A stretch of DNA of 64,000 bases from Cohnella mopanensis (GTDB taxonomy: Bacteria > Bacillota > Bacilli > Paenibacillales > Paenibacillaceae), in NCBI RefSeq assembly GCF_022352055.1, contig NZ_JAKRWM010000002.1, positions 248,001 to 312,000 on the forward strand, read 5' to 3'. Numbering within the stretch: position 1 is the stretch's first letter; each line of letters begins with the position of its first letter. The position numbers and the translations under genes are program-made. Positions 18,544 to 27,791 of this stretch are shown piece after piece. Below the pieces are notes generated by a model. The model made no database searches, was not told where the DNA came from, and saw only the letters and a program-made list of their open reading frames with translations.

Positions 18544-18622
18544 CTGTAGTCCGGGCAAAACCTAACTACAGCGCACTAATGTAGCCCAAAGGTCCATGTA
18601 GTCCGGTAAAACCTAACTACAT
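18544..18622. repeat. Two hairpin repeats 52 bp apart
   Basis: Copies at 18544-18571 and 18596-18622. Each has 7-nt arms (CTGTAGT/ACTACAG and ATGTAGT/ACTACAT) around a shared core CCGG..AAAACCTA. The outermost pair changes from C-G to A-T, so pairing is conserved while sequence is not. The gap 18498-18685 holds nothing else recognisable. Confidence 0.85.
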
Positions 18623-18685
18623 CCCTACAAACTAGTACATAACATAAGAGCGCAGAGAGTCTGTCCCTCGAGATCATGCGTACTA

Positions 18686-19294
18686 TCATGCGTACTTAAT
18701 CTCGATAGGCACAATGCTCGCTTGTTGAGGGTACCACTTGGGTACTCCGAATTTTTTCATGTAGCCAAGTACGTTTAAGTCGCTCTCCACGCTTTGTTCC
18801 TCGTTCATTTTCTCGAGCAATTTCCAGCATGCGTAGACGTCGTTGAGCGAACGATGAGCCCCTTCGAGGACGATGCCGTAGCGGTTACACATTTCTTGCA
18901 GGTTATGGGGATATGTATGCCTGGCTCTAGCAATCGTTAACGTATCCAAGAAAGAGTTCTTAAAGGAACGGCTAGCTAACCTGTTCAACGCGTGATGCAA
19001 GAAGCTCAGGTCGAACATGGCGTTATGGGCGACGATGACGCTGTCTCCGATCATGCGGTTGAGGATGCGGAAAGCCGTTTCCTCGTCCATTCCGTTAACG
19101 AGATCGGCTGAAGTAATTCCGGTAATCTCCGTAATCTTAGGCGGTAGAGCGCCGTCGAAGCGGATGAGCGTTTGAAACTGGCTGACGATCTCGCCGCCAT
19201 AGCAACGAATGGCCGCCATCTCGATCACGCGATCGCGGGACGGATCAAGTCCGCTAGTCTCGAAGTCTAGCACGGTAATGTTGTCTAGCAGCAT
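18686..19294 (-). CDS. DnaQ-family 3'-5' exonuclease
   Basis: 202 residues with the DEDDh exonuclease motifs: ExoI DFETSGLD (Asp10, Glu12), ExoII AHNAMFDLSFL, and ExoIII H-x-x-x-D in HRSLNDV. It is a stand-alone relative of the PolC/epsilon proofreading domain, acting in DNA repair or RNA trimming. ATG at 19294 is chosen because AGAGGAGG lies 8 nt upstream; the longer reading to 19315 starts before this site. Single minus-strand gene. Confidence 0.92.
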   Translation of the reverse strand: MLLDNITVLDFETSGLDPSRDRVIEMAAIRCYGGEIVSQFQTLIRFDGALPPKITEITGITSADLVNGMDEETAFRILNRMIGDSVIVAHNAMFDLSFLHHALNRLASRSFKNSFLDTLTIARARHTYPHNLQEMCNRYGIVLEGAHRSLNDVYACWKLLEKMNEEQSVESDLNVLGYMKKFGVPKWYPQQASIVPIEIKYA

Positions 19295-19550
19295 AACAGG
19301 GGCCTCCTCTTCCATTTGCTGAAACTGATGAGTCTACATTACCATAACAAACCTATGAAAACCTTATTTATTGAAGCGACCATCCGGTAAGATCGACGCG
19401 TAATCCGTCGGGTTGTACAGTTCGATAAACCATGGGATACTGCAACTACGGTATCCGTAGCTAAACCGGCACCACAAACTTGATTAATAATCACATGCGG
19501 TACGTTTACGTCATAATTTCCGTTTAAGTCGTATGGCGTACCCGGTAAAA

Positions 19551-19591
19551 TAGGCACCGTTACCTGTTCATCAAACAGGTGACGGCGCCTA
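19551..19591 (-). terminator. Terminator of the NCS2 permease gene (minus strand)
   Basis: A long, nearly perfect stem (arms about 19551-19568 and 19574-19591, one or two mismatches) with 5-nt loop; on the minus strand it is followed by TTTT. The 230 bp between it and the exonuclease gene contain no gene that I can support. Confidence 0.85.
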
Positions 19592-19614
19592 TTTCGTGTT
19601 GTTATTTCAGAAGC

Positions 19615-20913
19615 TTACTTTTTCTCTTCGGCTGTTTCGTTGTCGTTGGACAGTTTGGTAATCTCGAACAGCTTGAACAATATGCTGAACACGATTGCGA
19701 CGACCGTTGCGAGCGCCATGCCCGACAGCGTGAAATTCCCCGATTTGATCGTGACGCCGCTTAACCCGGTAACCAACACGATTGTGGTTAAGAACAGGTT
19801 GGTCGGCTTACCATAATCGACCTTCGATTCGACGAGCATCCGGAAGCCGGACGCGGCGATTACACCGAACAGCAGCAAGGAAACGCCGCCCATGACCGCG
19901 ACCGGAATGTGGGAGATGAGGGCCGAGAATTTACCGAGGAACGACAGAACGATCGCGAATACGGCAGCGCCGCCGATGACGAAGGTGGAGTAGACGCGAG
20001 TAATCGCGAGGACCCCGATATTTTCCCCGTAAGTCGTATTGGGCGTGGAACCGACGAAACCGGAGATCATCGTAGAGATCCCGTTGCCGAGCAGCGAACG
20101 GTGAAGCCCCGGATCTTTGGACAAATCTTTATCGACGATGTTGCCGGTCACGATCAGATGCCCGATATGCTCCGCTACGACGACAAGCGCGGCAGGGATA
20201 ATGACCAGAATAGCAGACCATTCGAACACGGGAGTCGTAAACGTAGGCGAATCGATCCAAGCGGGTTCGTTCAAGAAACCGAACTTTACCATTCCCATCA
20301 AATATCCGACTACATATCCGGTAATGATACCGACCAGAATCGGAATGATGCGCATGAATCCTCTAAAGACAATGTTGCCTAGAATCGTAACGAGCATCGT
20401 AATGACCGACAGGATGATCGTATTCCTGTCAGGCGTCCAGTCAGGATCGCCATTGGAAATCCAGCCCGCCATTCGCGCAGCTACAGGGATTAACTCCAAC
20501 CCGATAACCGCAACGATCGCGCCCATAGCGGCCGGAGGGAATACGACGTTAATCCAAGCGGTGCCAGCGTATTGAATAACGATCGCAAGCAGGGTGAAGA
20601 TCAAGCCCGCGACGATAAAGCCGCCTAGCGCTGCAGCGTAACCATCTCCGCCCGATGCATGGGTGGCGATAACCGCGCCTGCGGGTGTAATAAAGGCGAA
20701 GCTCGATCCCAAATACGCGGGTATTTTGCCTTTGCAGATAAACAGATAGAGCAGAGTGCCTATCCCGTTCATCAGTAAGCATACTGCCGGATCCACGTGC
20801 AGTAAGTTCGGAACAAGCACCGTCGAGCCGAACATGGCGAACAGATGCTGCAAGCTCAGCGTTAAGCTTTGTCCGAGTGGGGGTCTTTCGTGAACCCCGA
20901 TTTCGCGTTTCAT
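19615..20913 (-). CDS. Uracil/xanthine permease (NCS2 family)
   Basis: 432 residues with about 12-14 membrane segments. Family marks: QHLFAMFGSTVLVP at the N terminus, the substrate-site region AYLGSSFAFITPAGAV, VFPPAAMGAIVAVIGLEL, and GSTPNTTYGENIGV with the conserved Glu. The pattern fits UraA/PyrP-type uracil:proton symporters best, though purine specificity is not excluded. ATG at 20913 is used (GGAGG 12 nt upstream on the minus strand); the longer frame would need a TTG at 20931 that is part of the ribosome site. No PyrR attenuator or purine riboswitch was seen upstream. Confidence 0.92.
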   Translation of the reverse strand: MKREIGVHERPPLGQSLTLSLQHLFAMFGSTVLVPNLLHVDPAVCLLMNGIGTLLYLFICKGKIPAYLGSSFAFITPAGAVIATHASGGDGYAAALGGFIVAGLIFTLLAIVIQYAGTAWINVVFPPAAMGAIVAVIGLELIPVAARMAGWISNGDPDWTPDRNTIILSVITMLVTILGNIVFRGFMRIIPILVGIITGYVVGYLMGMVKFGFLNEPAWIDSPTFTTPVFEWSAILVIIPAALVVVAEHIGHLIVTGNIVDKDLSKDPGLHRSLLGNGISTMISGFVGSTPNTTYGENIGVLAITRVYSTFVIGGAAVFAIVLSFLGKFSALISHIPVAVMGGVSLLLFGVIAASGFRMLVESKVDYGKPTNLFLTTIVLVTGLSGVTIKSGNFTLSGMALATVVAIVFSILFKLFEITKLSNDNETAEEKK

Positions 20914-20964
20914 AGTTTCGTTTTCCTCCAAGTCGTTATGTTACTTTCGACAATTTCATTGTTG

Positions 20965-20994
20965 ATTCTACCTATTGCGCTATCCTTTTGGCAA
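20965..20994 (-). promoter_or_regulatory. Probable promoter of the permease gene
   Basis: On the minus strand TTGCCA (20994-20989) and TAGAAT (20970-20965) with 18-bp spacing. A cre-like AGAAAGCGCTTGCC overlaps the -35 (20990-21003), so CcpA control is possible. Confidence 0.5.
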
Positions 20995-21160
20995 GCGCTT
21001 TCTATCATGTTGTTTCGGTTACTAGGGCTATTCCCATCTTTTTCTTCTATAGATATCATTCAATTCGACGTCCGGATCACACAGTTGCTACTGCTCTTTC
21101 GCTTGATATGGGATATAATAAAGGGTAGCGAGCTTTCTATAGTCATGAGGAGGATTTACC

Positions 21161-21802
21161 TTGAACCAAACGATTACGATTAATAAAAAAGAAGTAGCCG
21201 TCACCTTCAGCAACTATTTCGACTCCGAGCTGGGCGAGTTTTTGTTCAAACAGGTGATGTGCGACGTCTATATGCCAGGCAACGAAGTGGTACCGATCGA
21301 CATCGAGAAAGAGCAGATCAAACGCGTAATCGAAGGCTTCAAGAAACGCAAAGAACTCCACGATGAAATTCCCAAGGAAAATATTCGCGGGAAATCTTAC
21401 TATGTCATCAACTCCAGAATGCGTTACGATCTGGATTGGATGAAAGGCAACAAGCCTGCGAGACCGATGTCTCTGGCGGAGCACGAGAAGCTTAAAGCCG
21501 ACGAAGCGCTAGGAATTAAACGTCCGGCTGTCGTCGAACAACCCGAAGAAACGCCGGAGATGGAAGCCCCTCAAGCGGAGCCGAAGGCACCTGAATATAC
21601 CGATAACCGGAGGAAATATTTGCTTTCCAAAGGCTTCAAACATAATCTGCTTACGGACAATTGGGAAGTGAAAGACATCCGGTTTCCCGATTCCAAAATA
21701 GACAAGAGCGCCTCGGACGAAGAGTTCGCGGAAGGCATGAATCGATTGCTGGAGGCCTCGTACCAGAATCACTTGAAGCGGAGAAGCAAATCCAAATCAT
21801 AG
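21161..21802 (+). CDS. Conserved-looking protein of unknown function
   Basis: 213 residues; I do not recognise the family. Starts at TTG with ATGAGGAGG eight nt upstream, and a consensus TATAAT (21114-21119) precedes it. Residues 1-100 look globular (mixed, with SYYVINSRMRYDLDW), residues ~120-150 form a Pro/Glu/Ala-rich linker, and 150-213 a basic C-terminal part beginning NRRKYLLSKGFKHN and ending KRRSKSKS. No signal peptide or membrane segment, so cytoplasmic; the basic tail might bind nucleic acid, which is a guess. Single gene with its own terminator. Base composition matches neighbours. Confidence 0.8.
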   Translation: MNQTITINKKEVAVTFSNYFDSELGEFLFKQVMCDVYMPGNEVVPIDIEKEQIKRVIEGFKKRKELHDEIPKENIRGKSYYVINSRMRYDLDWMKGNKPARPMSLAEHEKLKADEALGIKRPAVVEQPEETPEMEAPQAEPKAPEYTDNRRKYLLSKGFKHNLLTDNWEVKDIRFPDSKIDKSASDEEFAEGMNRLLEASYQNHLKRRSKSKS

Positions 21803-21813
21803 AACGCGGAACG

Positions 21814-21850
21814 AACCGTTCTCTCAGCTAGCTGGGAGCTACGGTTTTTA
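21814..21850 (+). terminator. Terminator after the unknown gene
   Basis: Stem CTCTCAGC/GCTGGGAG extended by ACCGT/ACGGT, followed by a T-rich run. Confidence 0.8.
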
Positions 21851-21957
21851 TTTTTCCCTCCATTAGCTTCGGCGATTCCGGCGATAGCTAGGCACCTCTT
21901 GCATTGTTTCCTAATAGTGTATGGGAAAGAGATGATGTTAAAGAGGAGCGTATGCCG

Positions 21958-22773
21958 ATGAGCGGATTCGATAACCGGACGGCCATCTTCTTGGCTTCCG
22001 TATGCAGTCAAACTTATGAGCATTTTAACGATCCGAACGGGCAATTCGTTATTCCGTATTCTTATGAGATGGTCGAGGGAATTCGCGCGAGATCGCTGAC
22101 AGGCGTTACGGAGAAATTCGGCTTTATTCTTCAGTCCGATAGTCACGTGATTGTCGCGTTTCGGGGAACGAGCACGACGACCGATTGGATATCCGACGCG
22201 ATGGCGAGTCAAGTCAAATTCAAGAGCGTGCCTAATACGGGACTTACCCATCGCGGATTTTCGAACATCTATTACTCGGCAAGGGAATCGATATTGACGG
22301 TTCTAGACGGCCTATCCGCAGACAAAACGTTATACGTTACCGGGCATAGCCTGGGAGGGGCGTTAGCCACCTTATGCGCGTTAGACGTTGCCGTTAATTC
22401 CCCCTTCACTTTCCCGATCGTCTATACTTTCGGTTCCCCTAGGGTAGGCGATCCTAAGTTTACGAATGCTTATGGGGAAACGGTAGATGAGAGCTTCCGC
22501 GTTCAGAACCGCTATGATGTCGTGACGCATCTTCCGCCTAAGACGTATAAGCCGCCTAGGAGGGAAAAGACGTTCAGCTATAAACATGTAAGCCAGGCGG
22601 AGGGGCTTGTCTTTCACAACGGATCGGTTCCCGGCAATCACGTAATCAGCAGCTATTACGAAGCGCTTGCCCGGCGGGATCCTCTCTTCGCGGAGCAATT
22701 GAGCTTAATGAATCCCGGGTTGTGTCCTAGCTCTTCAAGGTACGTATTCAAACAAGATCATTCCCTCCTATAA
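21958..22773 (+). CDS. Class 3 lipase family hydrolase
   Basis: 271 residues of alpha/beta-hydrolase (lipase class 3) type. Nucleophile elbow GHSLGG in the middle, preceded by VAFRGTSTTTDW (oxyanion region of class 3 lipases) and followed by YTFGSPRVGD; the C-terminal His is likely in GNHVISSYYE. It has no signal peptide, so an intracellular esterase/lipase is expected. ATG at 21958 is favoured because AGAGGAG lies 9 nt upstream; other in-frame starts at 21904 and 21952 have worse spacing. Confidence 0.9.
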   Translation: MSGFDNRTAIFLASVCSQTYEHFNDPNGQFVIPYSYEMVEGIRARSLTGVTEKFGFILQSDSHVIVAFRGTSTTTDWISDAMASQVKFKSVPNTGLTHRGFSNIYYSARESILTVLDGLSADKTLYVTGHSLGGALATLCALDVAVNSPFTFPIVYTFGSPRVGDPKFTNAYGETVDESFRVQNRYDVVTHLPPKTYKPPRREKTFSYKHVSQAEGLVFHNGSVPGNHVISSYYEALARRDPLFAEQLSLMNPGLCPSSSRYVFKQDHSLL

Positions 22774-22792
22774 ACCCGTAGAAAATTTGTTC

Positions 22793-22821
22793 TTTACAAC
22801 TTTTTAATTCCGAGTTATCCT
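22793..22821 (+). promoter_or_regulatory. Possible promoter of the LysR gene
   Basis: TTTACA (22793-22798) and TATCCT (22816-22821) with 17-bp spacing; TATCC-TATT-GGATA at the -10 forms a small dyad that could be an autoregulatory site. Confidence 0.45.
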
Positions 22822-22865
22822 ATTGGATATATTATTGTTTGGCCGATGAGGTCCTATCGCGGCAA

Positions 22866-23762
22866 ATGGGGGTGCTTCTAGTCAACATAGAAAATATCGA
22901 GGCGTTCGTATACGTAATCCACTGCGGAAGTTTCAATAAAGCGGCGGAAGCGTTATACTTATCCCAACCGTCGGTTACGGCTCGCATTCAATCTCTCGAA
23001 CGGGAGCTAGATTGCAAGCTGTTCGACCGCCATGGCAAACAAATCCAGATTACCGAGGAAGGCAAGCGGTTTTTGCCTTACGCCCAGCAGCTTCTGTTGA
23101 CGTACCAGAAGGGTAAGCTTCACGTGAACCAGAAGAAGGCCATGCCGGAGGAGCTCAGGATCGGTTGCACCGTATCGGTGTCCAACTACATCATTCCGGA
23201 ACTGCTTCCTCGGTTAAAGAGTAAATTTCCGAATACCCACTACAAATTCGTAACCGGCACTACCGATGATATCGTAGGTAAAGTTCTGAACAAGGAAGTG
23301 GATATCGGCTTCGTCCGCAAGGTGAACCATCCTTATTTGCAATCGATCGCTTTTTACGAGGATCCGATCTCCCTGTATGCCTACGAGGATCATCCGTTCG
23401 TCGGGGTTGAGCGCCTAACCGTCGAAGAGATCGCGGAACAGCCGCTTGTTTTTTTCGAATGCGGGGCGCTGGACTGGCTGCGAATCCATCGGGTGTTCGA
23501 GAACATTGAACGTCCGCCTAACATCCAGATTCAGACCGATAATTCCGAGATGGCCAAGAAGTTAGTCATCCGCAAGGCAGGCATTTCGTTCCTTCCGGGC
23601 TTAAGCGTTCGCCAGGAAATCGCCGACGGGAGATTAATTCCCCTACGCGTCCCCGAGACGTCAGGCATTTCCTTGCAAACGAATGTGATCGCCAATCTTG
23701 GCGAGCATACGCAATTTCTAAATGAGATCATTGAGATTGGCAAACAGTTAAACCACCATTAG
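22866..23762 (+). CDS. LysR family transcriptional regulator (YtlI-like position)
   Basis: 298 residues. N-terminal winged helix-turn-helix at about 6-65 (FNKAAEALYLSQPSVTARIQSLE is the recognition region, here shown in part) and a LysR substrate-binding domain from about residue 90. By position, 12 bp before a flavin reductase and upstream of a cystine-type transporter and flavin monooxygenases, it corresponds to YtlI/SnaR, the activator of the B. subtilis ytmI operon. The start is uncertain: ATG 22866 is used, while a TTG at 22839 would add nine residues; neither has a good ribosome site. Confidence 0.88.
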   Translation: MGVLLVNIENIEAFVYVIHCGSFNKAAEALYLSQPSVTARIQSLERELDCKLFDRHGKQIQITEEGKRFLPYAQQLLLTYQKGKLHVNQKKAMPEELRIGCTVSVSNYIIPELLPRLKSKFPNTHYKFVTGTTDDIVGKVLNKEVDIGFVRKVNHPYLQSIAFYEDPISLYAYEDHPFVGVERLTVEEIAEQPLVFFECGALDWLRIHRVFENIERPPNIQIQTDNSEMAKKLVIRKAGISFLPGLSVRQEIADGRLIPLRVPETSGISLQTNVIANLGEHTQFLNEIIEIGKQLNHH

Positions 23763-23774
23763 GAGGAGTTACTT

Positions 23775-24341
23775 ATGAGTCATATCGTCATCATTTCAGG
23801 AAGTCCAACGCCGGGATCCCGATTGAACGGGTTGATTGATCGTGTGGAAAGCAAGTGGGTCGAGAACGGCATTAAGGTTAGCCATGTCCGGGTAGCCGAG
23901 CTGCCGGCCGAGGCGCTTTTGCATGCGAATTTCAAGGACGAGCAAATCTTGGCGGCGCTAGCATTAGTTGAGTCCGCGACAGGAGTCGTCATCGCTAGCC
24001 CGGTCTATAAAGCTTCCTTCACCGGAATCTTGAAGGCATTCTTGGACTTGCTCCCGCAAACGGGTCTGAAAGGGAAAGTGACGCTTCCTCTCTTCATCGG
24101 TGGCACGATCGCGCATTTGTTGAGCTTGGATTACGCCCTGAAGCCTGTCATTTCCGTGCTCGGCAGCCGCAACATTATCGGCGGAGTATATGCGATCGAC
24201 CAGTGGGTGCAACGGCTAGATAATGGTGTATTCGAGTTGTCCGAGGAGCTGCAGGAGAGATTGGATCGTTCCGCGGAAGAATTGGCCGAGGAGATCACTT
24301 GGCTCGGTATACGTGCCAAAGAGAAGATTGTTATTTCCTAA
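23775..24341 (+). CDS. NADPH-dependent FMN reductase (SsuE-like)
   Basis: 188 residues of flavodoxin-like fold with the FMN phosphate loop SGSPTPGSR at residues 8-16 and ASPVYKASFTGILKAFLDLLP, the dimer/FMN motif of SsuE. It supplies reduced FMN to two-component flavin monooxygenases, two of which are encoded downstream (27792 and 32281). TTAGGAGGAG precedes the ATG. Likely co-transcribed with the LysR gene; a terminator then separates it from the transporter genes. Confidence 0.9.
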   Translation: MSHIVIISGSPTPGSRLNGLIDRVESKWVENGIKVSHVRVAELPAEALLHANFKDEQILAALALVESATGVVIASPVYKASFTGILKAFLDLLPQTGLKGKVTLPLFIGGTIAHLLSLDYALKPVISVLGSRNIIGGVYAIDQWVQRLDNGVFELSEELQERLDRSAEELAEEITWLGIRAKEKIVIS

Positions 24342-24373
24342 CCGTTAATCATAGCTAGCCGTTATTATCAGAG

Positions 24374-24411
24374 GGCTGTCCGTAAGTCGACGAGACGTGG
24401 GACAGCCTTTT
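24374..24411 (+). terminator. Terminator after the FMN reductase gene
   Basis: Eight-bp stem GGCTGTCC/GGACAGCC followed by TTTT. Confidence 0.82.
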
Positions 24412-24538
24412 GCGTACAGCCGCAACTAGGTACGCTATCCGTTTCTTTCTTATCGCTTTTTTGTATCGTCGTATAGAAAATCTCTATTACCAACCGCATT
24501 GACGTTGAAGCGAGCGAGGTGGTAAGTTTATTGCAGAC

Positions 24539-24567
24539 ATAATTCTTACTTTTCCAGTAGGAATTAT
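24539..24567. promoter_or_regulatory. Inverted repeat upstream of the transporter operon
   Basis: ATAATTC (24539-24545) and GAATTAT (24561-24567), a perfect 7-bp dyad with 15-bp spacing in an otherwise gene-free 190-bp leader. It is a candidate site for the adjacent LysR activator or a CymR-type sulfur repressor; which one is not decided by sequence. Confidence 0.5.
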
Positions 24568-24603
24568 AAGTTTAATAATAGACCATAAACGGAGGAAACC
24601 GAA

Positions 24604-25494
24604 ATGAAAAAATGGGTCATTTTACCGCTCGCGCTTATCTTAGTATTTACGCTTGCCGCTTGCGGCAACAAGAACAATAATACGGCTTCCGAATCGTCCG
24701 CATCATCATCCGACAGCGCATCGACAAGCGGGCCTGCTAGCGAATCGGCGTCCTCAAGCCCGGAAGCCCCGGTCAAGGCGAAGAAAATCATCGTAGGAAC
24801 GTCGAGCTTATTCCCTCAAGTGTGCTTCCTTGACGAGAACGGTAAGCTGACCGGTTACGATATCGAGCTCGTCAGAGAAATCGATAAGCGGTTGCCGGAA
24901 TACGAATTCGAATTCCAATTGCTGGATTCCATGCCTAGCTTGCTGCTAAGCCTAGAGACGAAGAAAGTCGACTTTGTCGCCCACGAGATCGAGAAAAATC
25001 CGGAAAGAACGGAAAAGTACTTGTTTAACAAAGTGCCTTATGCGCACTGGAAAAACAAAATCGTCGTCTCCGTGAACAATAATGATCCGATCGAAACGTT
25101 GGCGGATTTGAAAGGCAAGAAAGTCATCACGCATCCATCGAGCGCTGCGGATCAAATTCTTAAAAATTATGACAAGGATCACCCGGGCACCTACAAAATC
25201 GTATACCAAAGCGGCGCCGCTAACGATACCGTGGAGCAGATCGAGTCGGGACGCGTAACGGCTACGGTTGCGGCGGACTTCGCGCTCAGCCTGATCGACC
25301 CGGAGAAAAAGCTGAAAACGGTAGGTAAAGCTCTGAGTACGGCCGACATCCTTTTCTTATTCCGCAAGAACGATCCGGATGAGCAAGCGCTCGCCGATGC
25401 GATCGACAAAGCGATCACCGAGATTAAAGCCGATGGCACGCTTAGCGCGTTAAGCAAGCAATGGCTGGGCCAAGATTTCACTACCGCCGAATAG
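24604..25494 (+). CDS. Amino-acid/cystine-type ABC transporter binding lipoprotein
   Basis: 296 residues. Signal peptide with lipobox LAAC (lipid-modified Cys near residue 20), a Ser-rich linker to about residue 58, then a family 3 solute-binding domain (SLFPQVCFLDENGKLTGYDIELVREID). It captures the substrate outside the membrane for the permeases that follow. Homologous position to TcyJ/TcyK of the B. subtilis ytmI operon, so cystine or S-substituted cysteines are the likely ligands; only one such gene is present here, not two. Confidence 0.92.
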   Translation: MKKWVILPLALILVFTLAACGNKNNNTASESSASSSDSASTSGPASESASSSPEAPVKAKKIIVGTSSLFPQVCFLDENGKLTGYDIELVREIDKRLPEYEFEFQLLDSMPSLLLSLETKKVDFVAHEIEKNPERTEKYLFNKVPYAHWKNKIVVSVNNNDPIETLADLKGKKVITHPSSAADQILKNYDKDHPGTYKIVYQSGAANDTVEQIESGRVTATVAADFALSLIDPEKKLKTVGKALSTADILFLFRKNDPDEQALADAIDKAITEIKADGTLSALSKQWLGQDFTTAE

Positions 25495-25527
25495 GCTCAT
25501 TAATCCAAGGAAGGGTGACATCGTAAT

Positions 25528-26310
25528 ATGGGCGCACAATTCGATATCACCGCCGTGTTCGAATATTTCGTCAAGCTGCTTCCGTTCATCAAGATTTCGT
25601 TGCTAATCGTTGCCGGTTCAATCGTCGTAGGGCTGGGCGTCGGATTTCTCGTCGCCCTTCCGCGGCTTTATCGCATTCCGGTTCTGCAACGGATTTCCCA
25701 AGTGTACGCTTCCTTCTTCAGGGGAACGCCTATCCTTATCCAACTGTTCTTGTTCTACTACGGGCTGCCTGAACTGTTGAAGACCGTCCATATCGACGTA
25801 TCCCGAGTACCCGTTCTCTACTTTGTTATTTTAACTTACGGATTGCATAGCGCCGCCTATATCTCGGAGGGAATCCGTGCCGCGGTAACGACCGTCGACC
25901 GGGGACAGATCGAAGCGGGATATGCGGTCGGAATGACCGGCTTCCAAGCTTTTACGAGAATCGTATTTCCGCAGGCGTTGGCCGTGGCGATTCCGATTCT
26001 AGGAAACTTGATCATCGCGACTCTTAAGGACACCTCTCTCGCCTTTACGCTCGGGGTGATGGAATTAACGGCCAAATCGCAGTCCCTTGGGCAGCTATCC
26101 AGACATTTTATCGAATCCTACATTGCGCTTGCCGCGATTTACTTTATTCTGAGTTTCCTGCTGGAGAAGGTTTTCTTTGCCCTCGAACGGAGACTTCTAA
26201 GGCATGAGAGCAGGTCGGAGACAGCGGAGAGAGTTTCGTTAGGAAAAAAATGGCTTAAACGCAGATTGGAAACGAAAGTCGCATGGACTAAGGGAGGGAC
26301 GGGAATATGA
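25528..26310 (+). CDS. tcyL: Amino-acid ABC transporter permease (TcyL-like)
   Basis: 260 residues, about five membrane helices, His/Glu/Gln-type permease family. The EAA loop EAGYAVGMTGFQAFTRIVFPQAL contacts the ATPase, and FFRGTPILIQLFL near the middle is family-typical. About 20 residues longer at the basic C terminus than usual. It overlaps the next permease by four bases (ATGA). Pairs with the following permease to form the channel. Confidence 0.9.
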   Translation: MGAQFDITAVFEYFVKLLPFIKISLLIVAGSIVVGLGVGFLVALPRLYRIPVLQRISQVYASFFRGTPILIQLFLFYYGLPELLKTVHIDVSRVPVLYFVILTYGLHSAAYISEGIRAAVTTVDRGQIEAGYAVGMTGFQAFTRIVFPQALAVAIPILGNLIIATLKDTSLAFTLGVMELTAKSQSLGQLSRHFIESYIALAAIYFILSFLLEKVFFALERRLLRHESRSETAERVSLGKKWLKRRLETKVAWTKGGTGI

Positions 26311-27017
26311 CATTGGATCCCTCGTTTATCTGGACCGCGTTCGTCCAAATCTTGCCGGCCATCCCGACGACTCTCTACATTACGATCGTTTCAATGTTCT
26401 TCGGATTATTGATCGGAACGGCGGTAGTTTTGATTCGAATATACAAGGTTCCTGTACTGCATCCGCTTGCCGCGGGATACGTCACGCTAATCCGGGGTAC
26501 CCCGATGCTCACGCATTTGTTATTGATCTATTTCGGGCTTCCGATGCTGATCGATAGCTTGGCCGAGTCCTTCGGTTGGTCCTTCCGCTCCGTGTCGATT
26601 CCGATGATCGGGTTTGCTTATATCTCCTTCTCGATTACGGCGGGAGCTTACATGTCCGAGGTCGTTCGTTCCGGCATTATCGCCGTGGATCGGGGACAGC
26701 TCGAAGCTGCGCACTCGGTTGGAATGACAACGTTCCAAGCGCTGCGACGCATCGTATTGCCGCAAGCGTTCGCGGCAAGCTTGCCGAACCTGTCTAACGG
26801 AGTGATCGGGATGCTGCACGGTTCTACGCTCGCGTTTACCGTATCCGTCGTAGACATTAACGCGCAAGCCCAGATCGTAGCTTCGTCGAATTGGAAGTTT
26901 TTTGAAGCCTATCTCGCGGCAGCCGTTATTTTCTGGGGGCTCACCGTTCTCGTCGAGAGACTGACGGCGCTTATCGAGAAGCGTATTAATCTATACAATC
27001 GCGGGGGTGTAACATGA
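26307..27017 (+). CDS. tcyM: Amino-acid ABC transporter permease (TcyM-like)
   Basis: 236 residues, about five membrane helices, with [19 protein letters not shown] and the EAA loop [17 protein letters not shown]. Second permease of the transporter; begins inside the stop of tcyL and ends four bases into the ATPase gene, so the three are translationally coupled. Confidence 0.9.
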   Translation: MTLDPSFIWTAFVQILPAIPTTLYITIVSMFFGLLIGTAVVLIRIYKVPVLHPLAAGYVTLIRGTPMLTHLLLIYFGLPMLIDSLAESFGWSFRSVSIPMIGFAYISFSITAGAYMSEVVRSGIIAVDRGQLEAAHSVGMTTFQALRRIVLPQAFAASLPNLSNGVIGMLHGSTLAFTVSVVDINAQAQIVASSNWKFFEAYLAAAVIFWGLTVLVERLTALIEKRINLYNRGGVT

Positions 27018-27766
27018 TCAAGCTGAGTCGGATTTCCAAGTCGTTCGGTCGCAACGAAGTGTTGAAAGGCATCGATCTAACTGTGGAGAAAGGCGAAGTC
27101 GTGGCGATTCTCGGACCTAGCGGATCAGGCAAGACAACGCTTCTGAGGTGCATCAATTATTTAGAGAAGCCGAGCGACGGAGAAATTTCCATCGCCGAAT
27201 TCACCGTCAATTGCCGAAAACCCGCGAAGAAAGACATTCATACGCTCCGACAGAAAACCGCGATGGTTTTTCAACAATATAATCTATTTCGTCATAAAAC
27301 GGCTTTGGAGAACGTGATGGAAGGGCTCGTAGTCGTGAAAAAGCTTACGAAAGAGGAAGCGCGCAAGCTGAGCGCGGAGCTGTTGGAGAAAGTGGGCCTC
27401 GGCACGAAATTGGACGCCTATCCGAGCCAGTTGTCGGGCGGACAGCAGCAACGCGTAGGGATTGCTCGCGCTTTAGCATTGAATCCGGAAGTCATCTTGT
27501 TCGATGAGCCGACTTCGGCGTTGGATCCAGAGCTGGTAGGAGAAGTGCTAGCCGTTATTCGCAAGATCGCTAAGGAAGGGATCACGATGATTATCGTGAC
27601 GCACGAAATGGGCTTCGCGCAAGATGTCGCGAACCATGTGGTGTTCATGGACGGAGGCGTGATCGTCGAGGAAGGGTCGCCTAAAGTCATCTTTCAATCT
27701 CCCAAAGAGGAGAGAACGAAACAGTTCCTGGCGAGGATTACCCCCGAAAGCGCCTATTCGATATAA
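27014..27766 (+). CDS. tcyN: Amino-acid ABC transporter ATPase (TcyN-like)
   Basis: 250 residues with Walker [10 protein letters not shown] (about 35-43), Q-loop [16 protein letters not shown], signature LSGGQQQR, Walker [12 protein letters not shown] and switch His in VTHEMGF. Drives uptake through the two permeases. Typical of the polar amino-acid ATPase family and about equal in length to B. subtilis TcyN. Confidence 0.93.
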   Translation: MIKLSRISKSFGRNEVLKGIDLTVEKGEVVAILGPSGSGKTTLLRCINYLEKPSDGEISIAEFTVNCRKPAKKDIHTLRQKTAMVFQQYNLFRHKTALENVMEGLVVVKKLTKEEARKLSAELLEKVGLGTKLDAYPSQLSGGQQQRVGIARALALNPEVILFDEPTSALDPELVGEVLAVIRKIAKEGITMIIVTHEMGFAQDVANHVVFMDGGVIVEEGSPKVIFQSPKEERTKQFLARITPESAYSI

Positions 27767-27791
27767 ATTCATAGAGTGGAGTGAGTGAGAA

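Noticed and set aside
19339-19557. Minus-strand 72-residue reading frame between exonuclease and permease genes
   Set aside because: No ribosome site, no recognisable domain and it overlaps the permease terminator. A decayed gene fragment is possible but cannot be supported.
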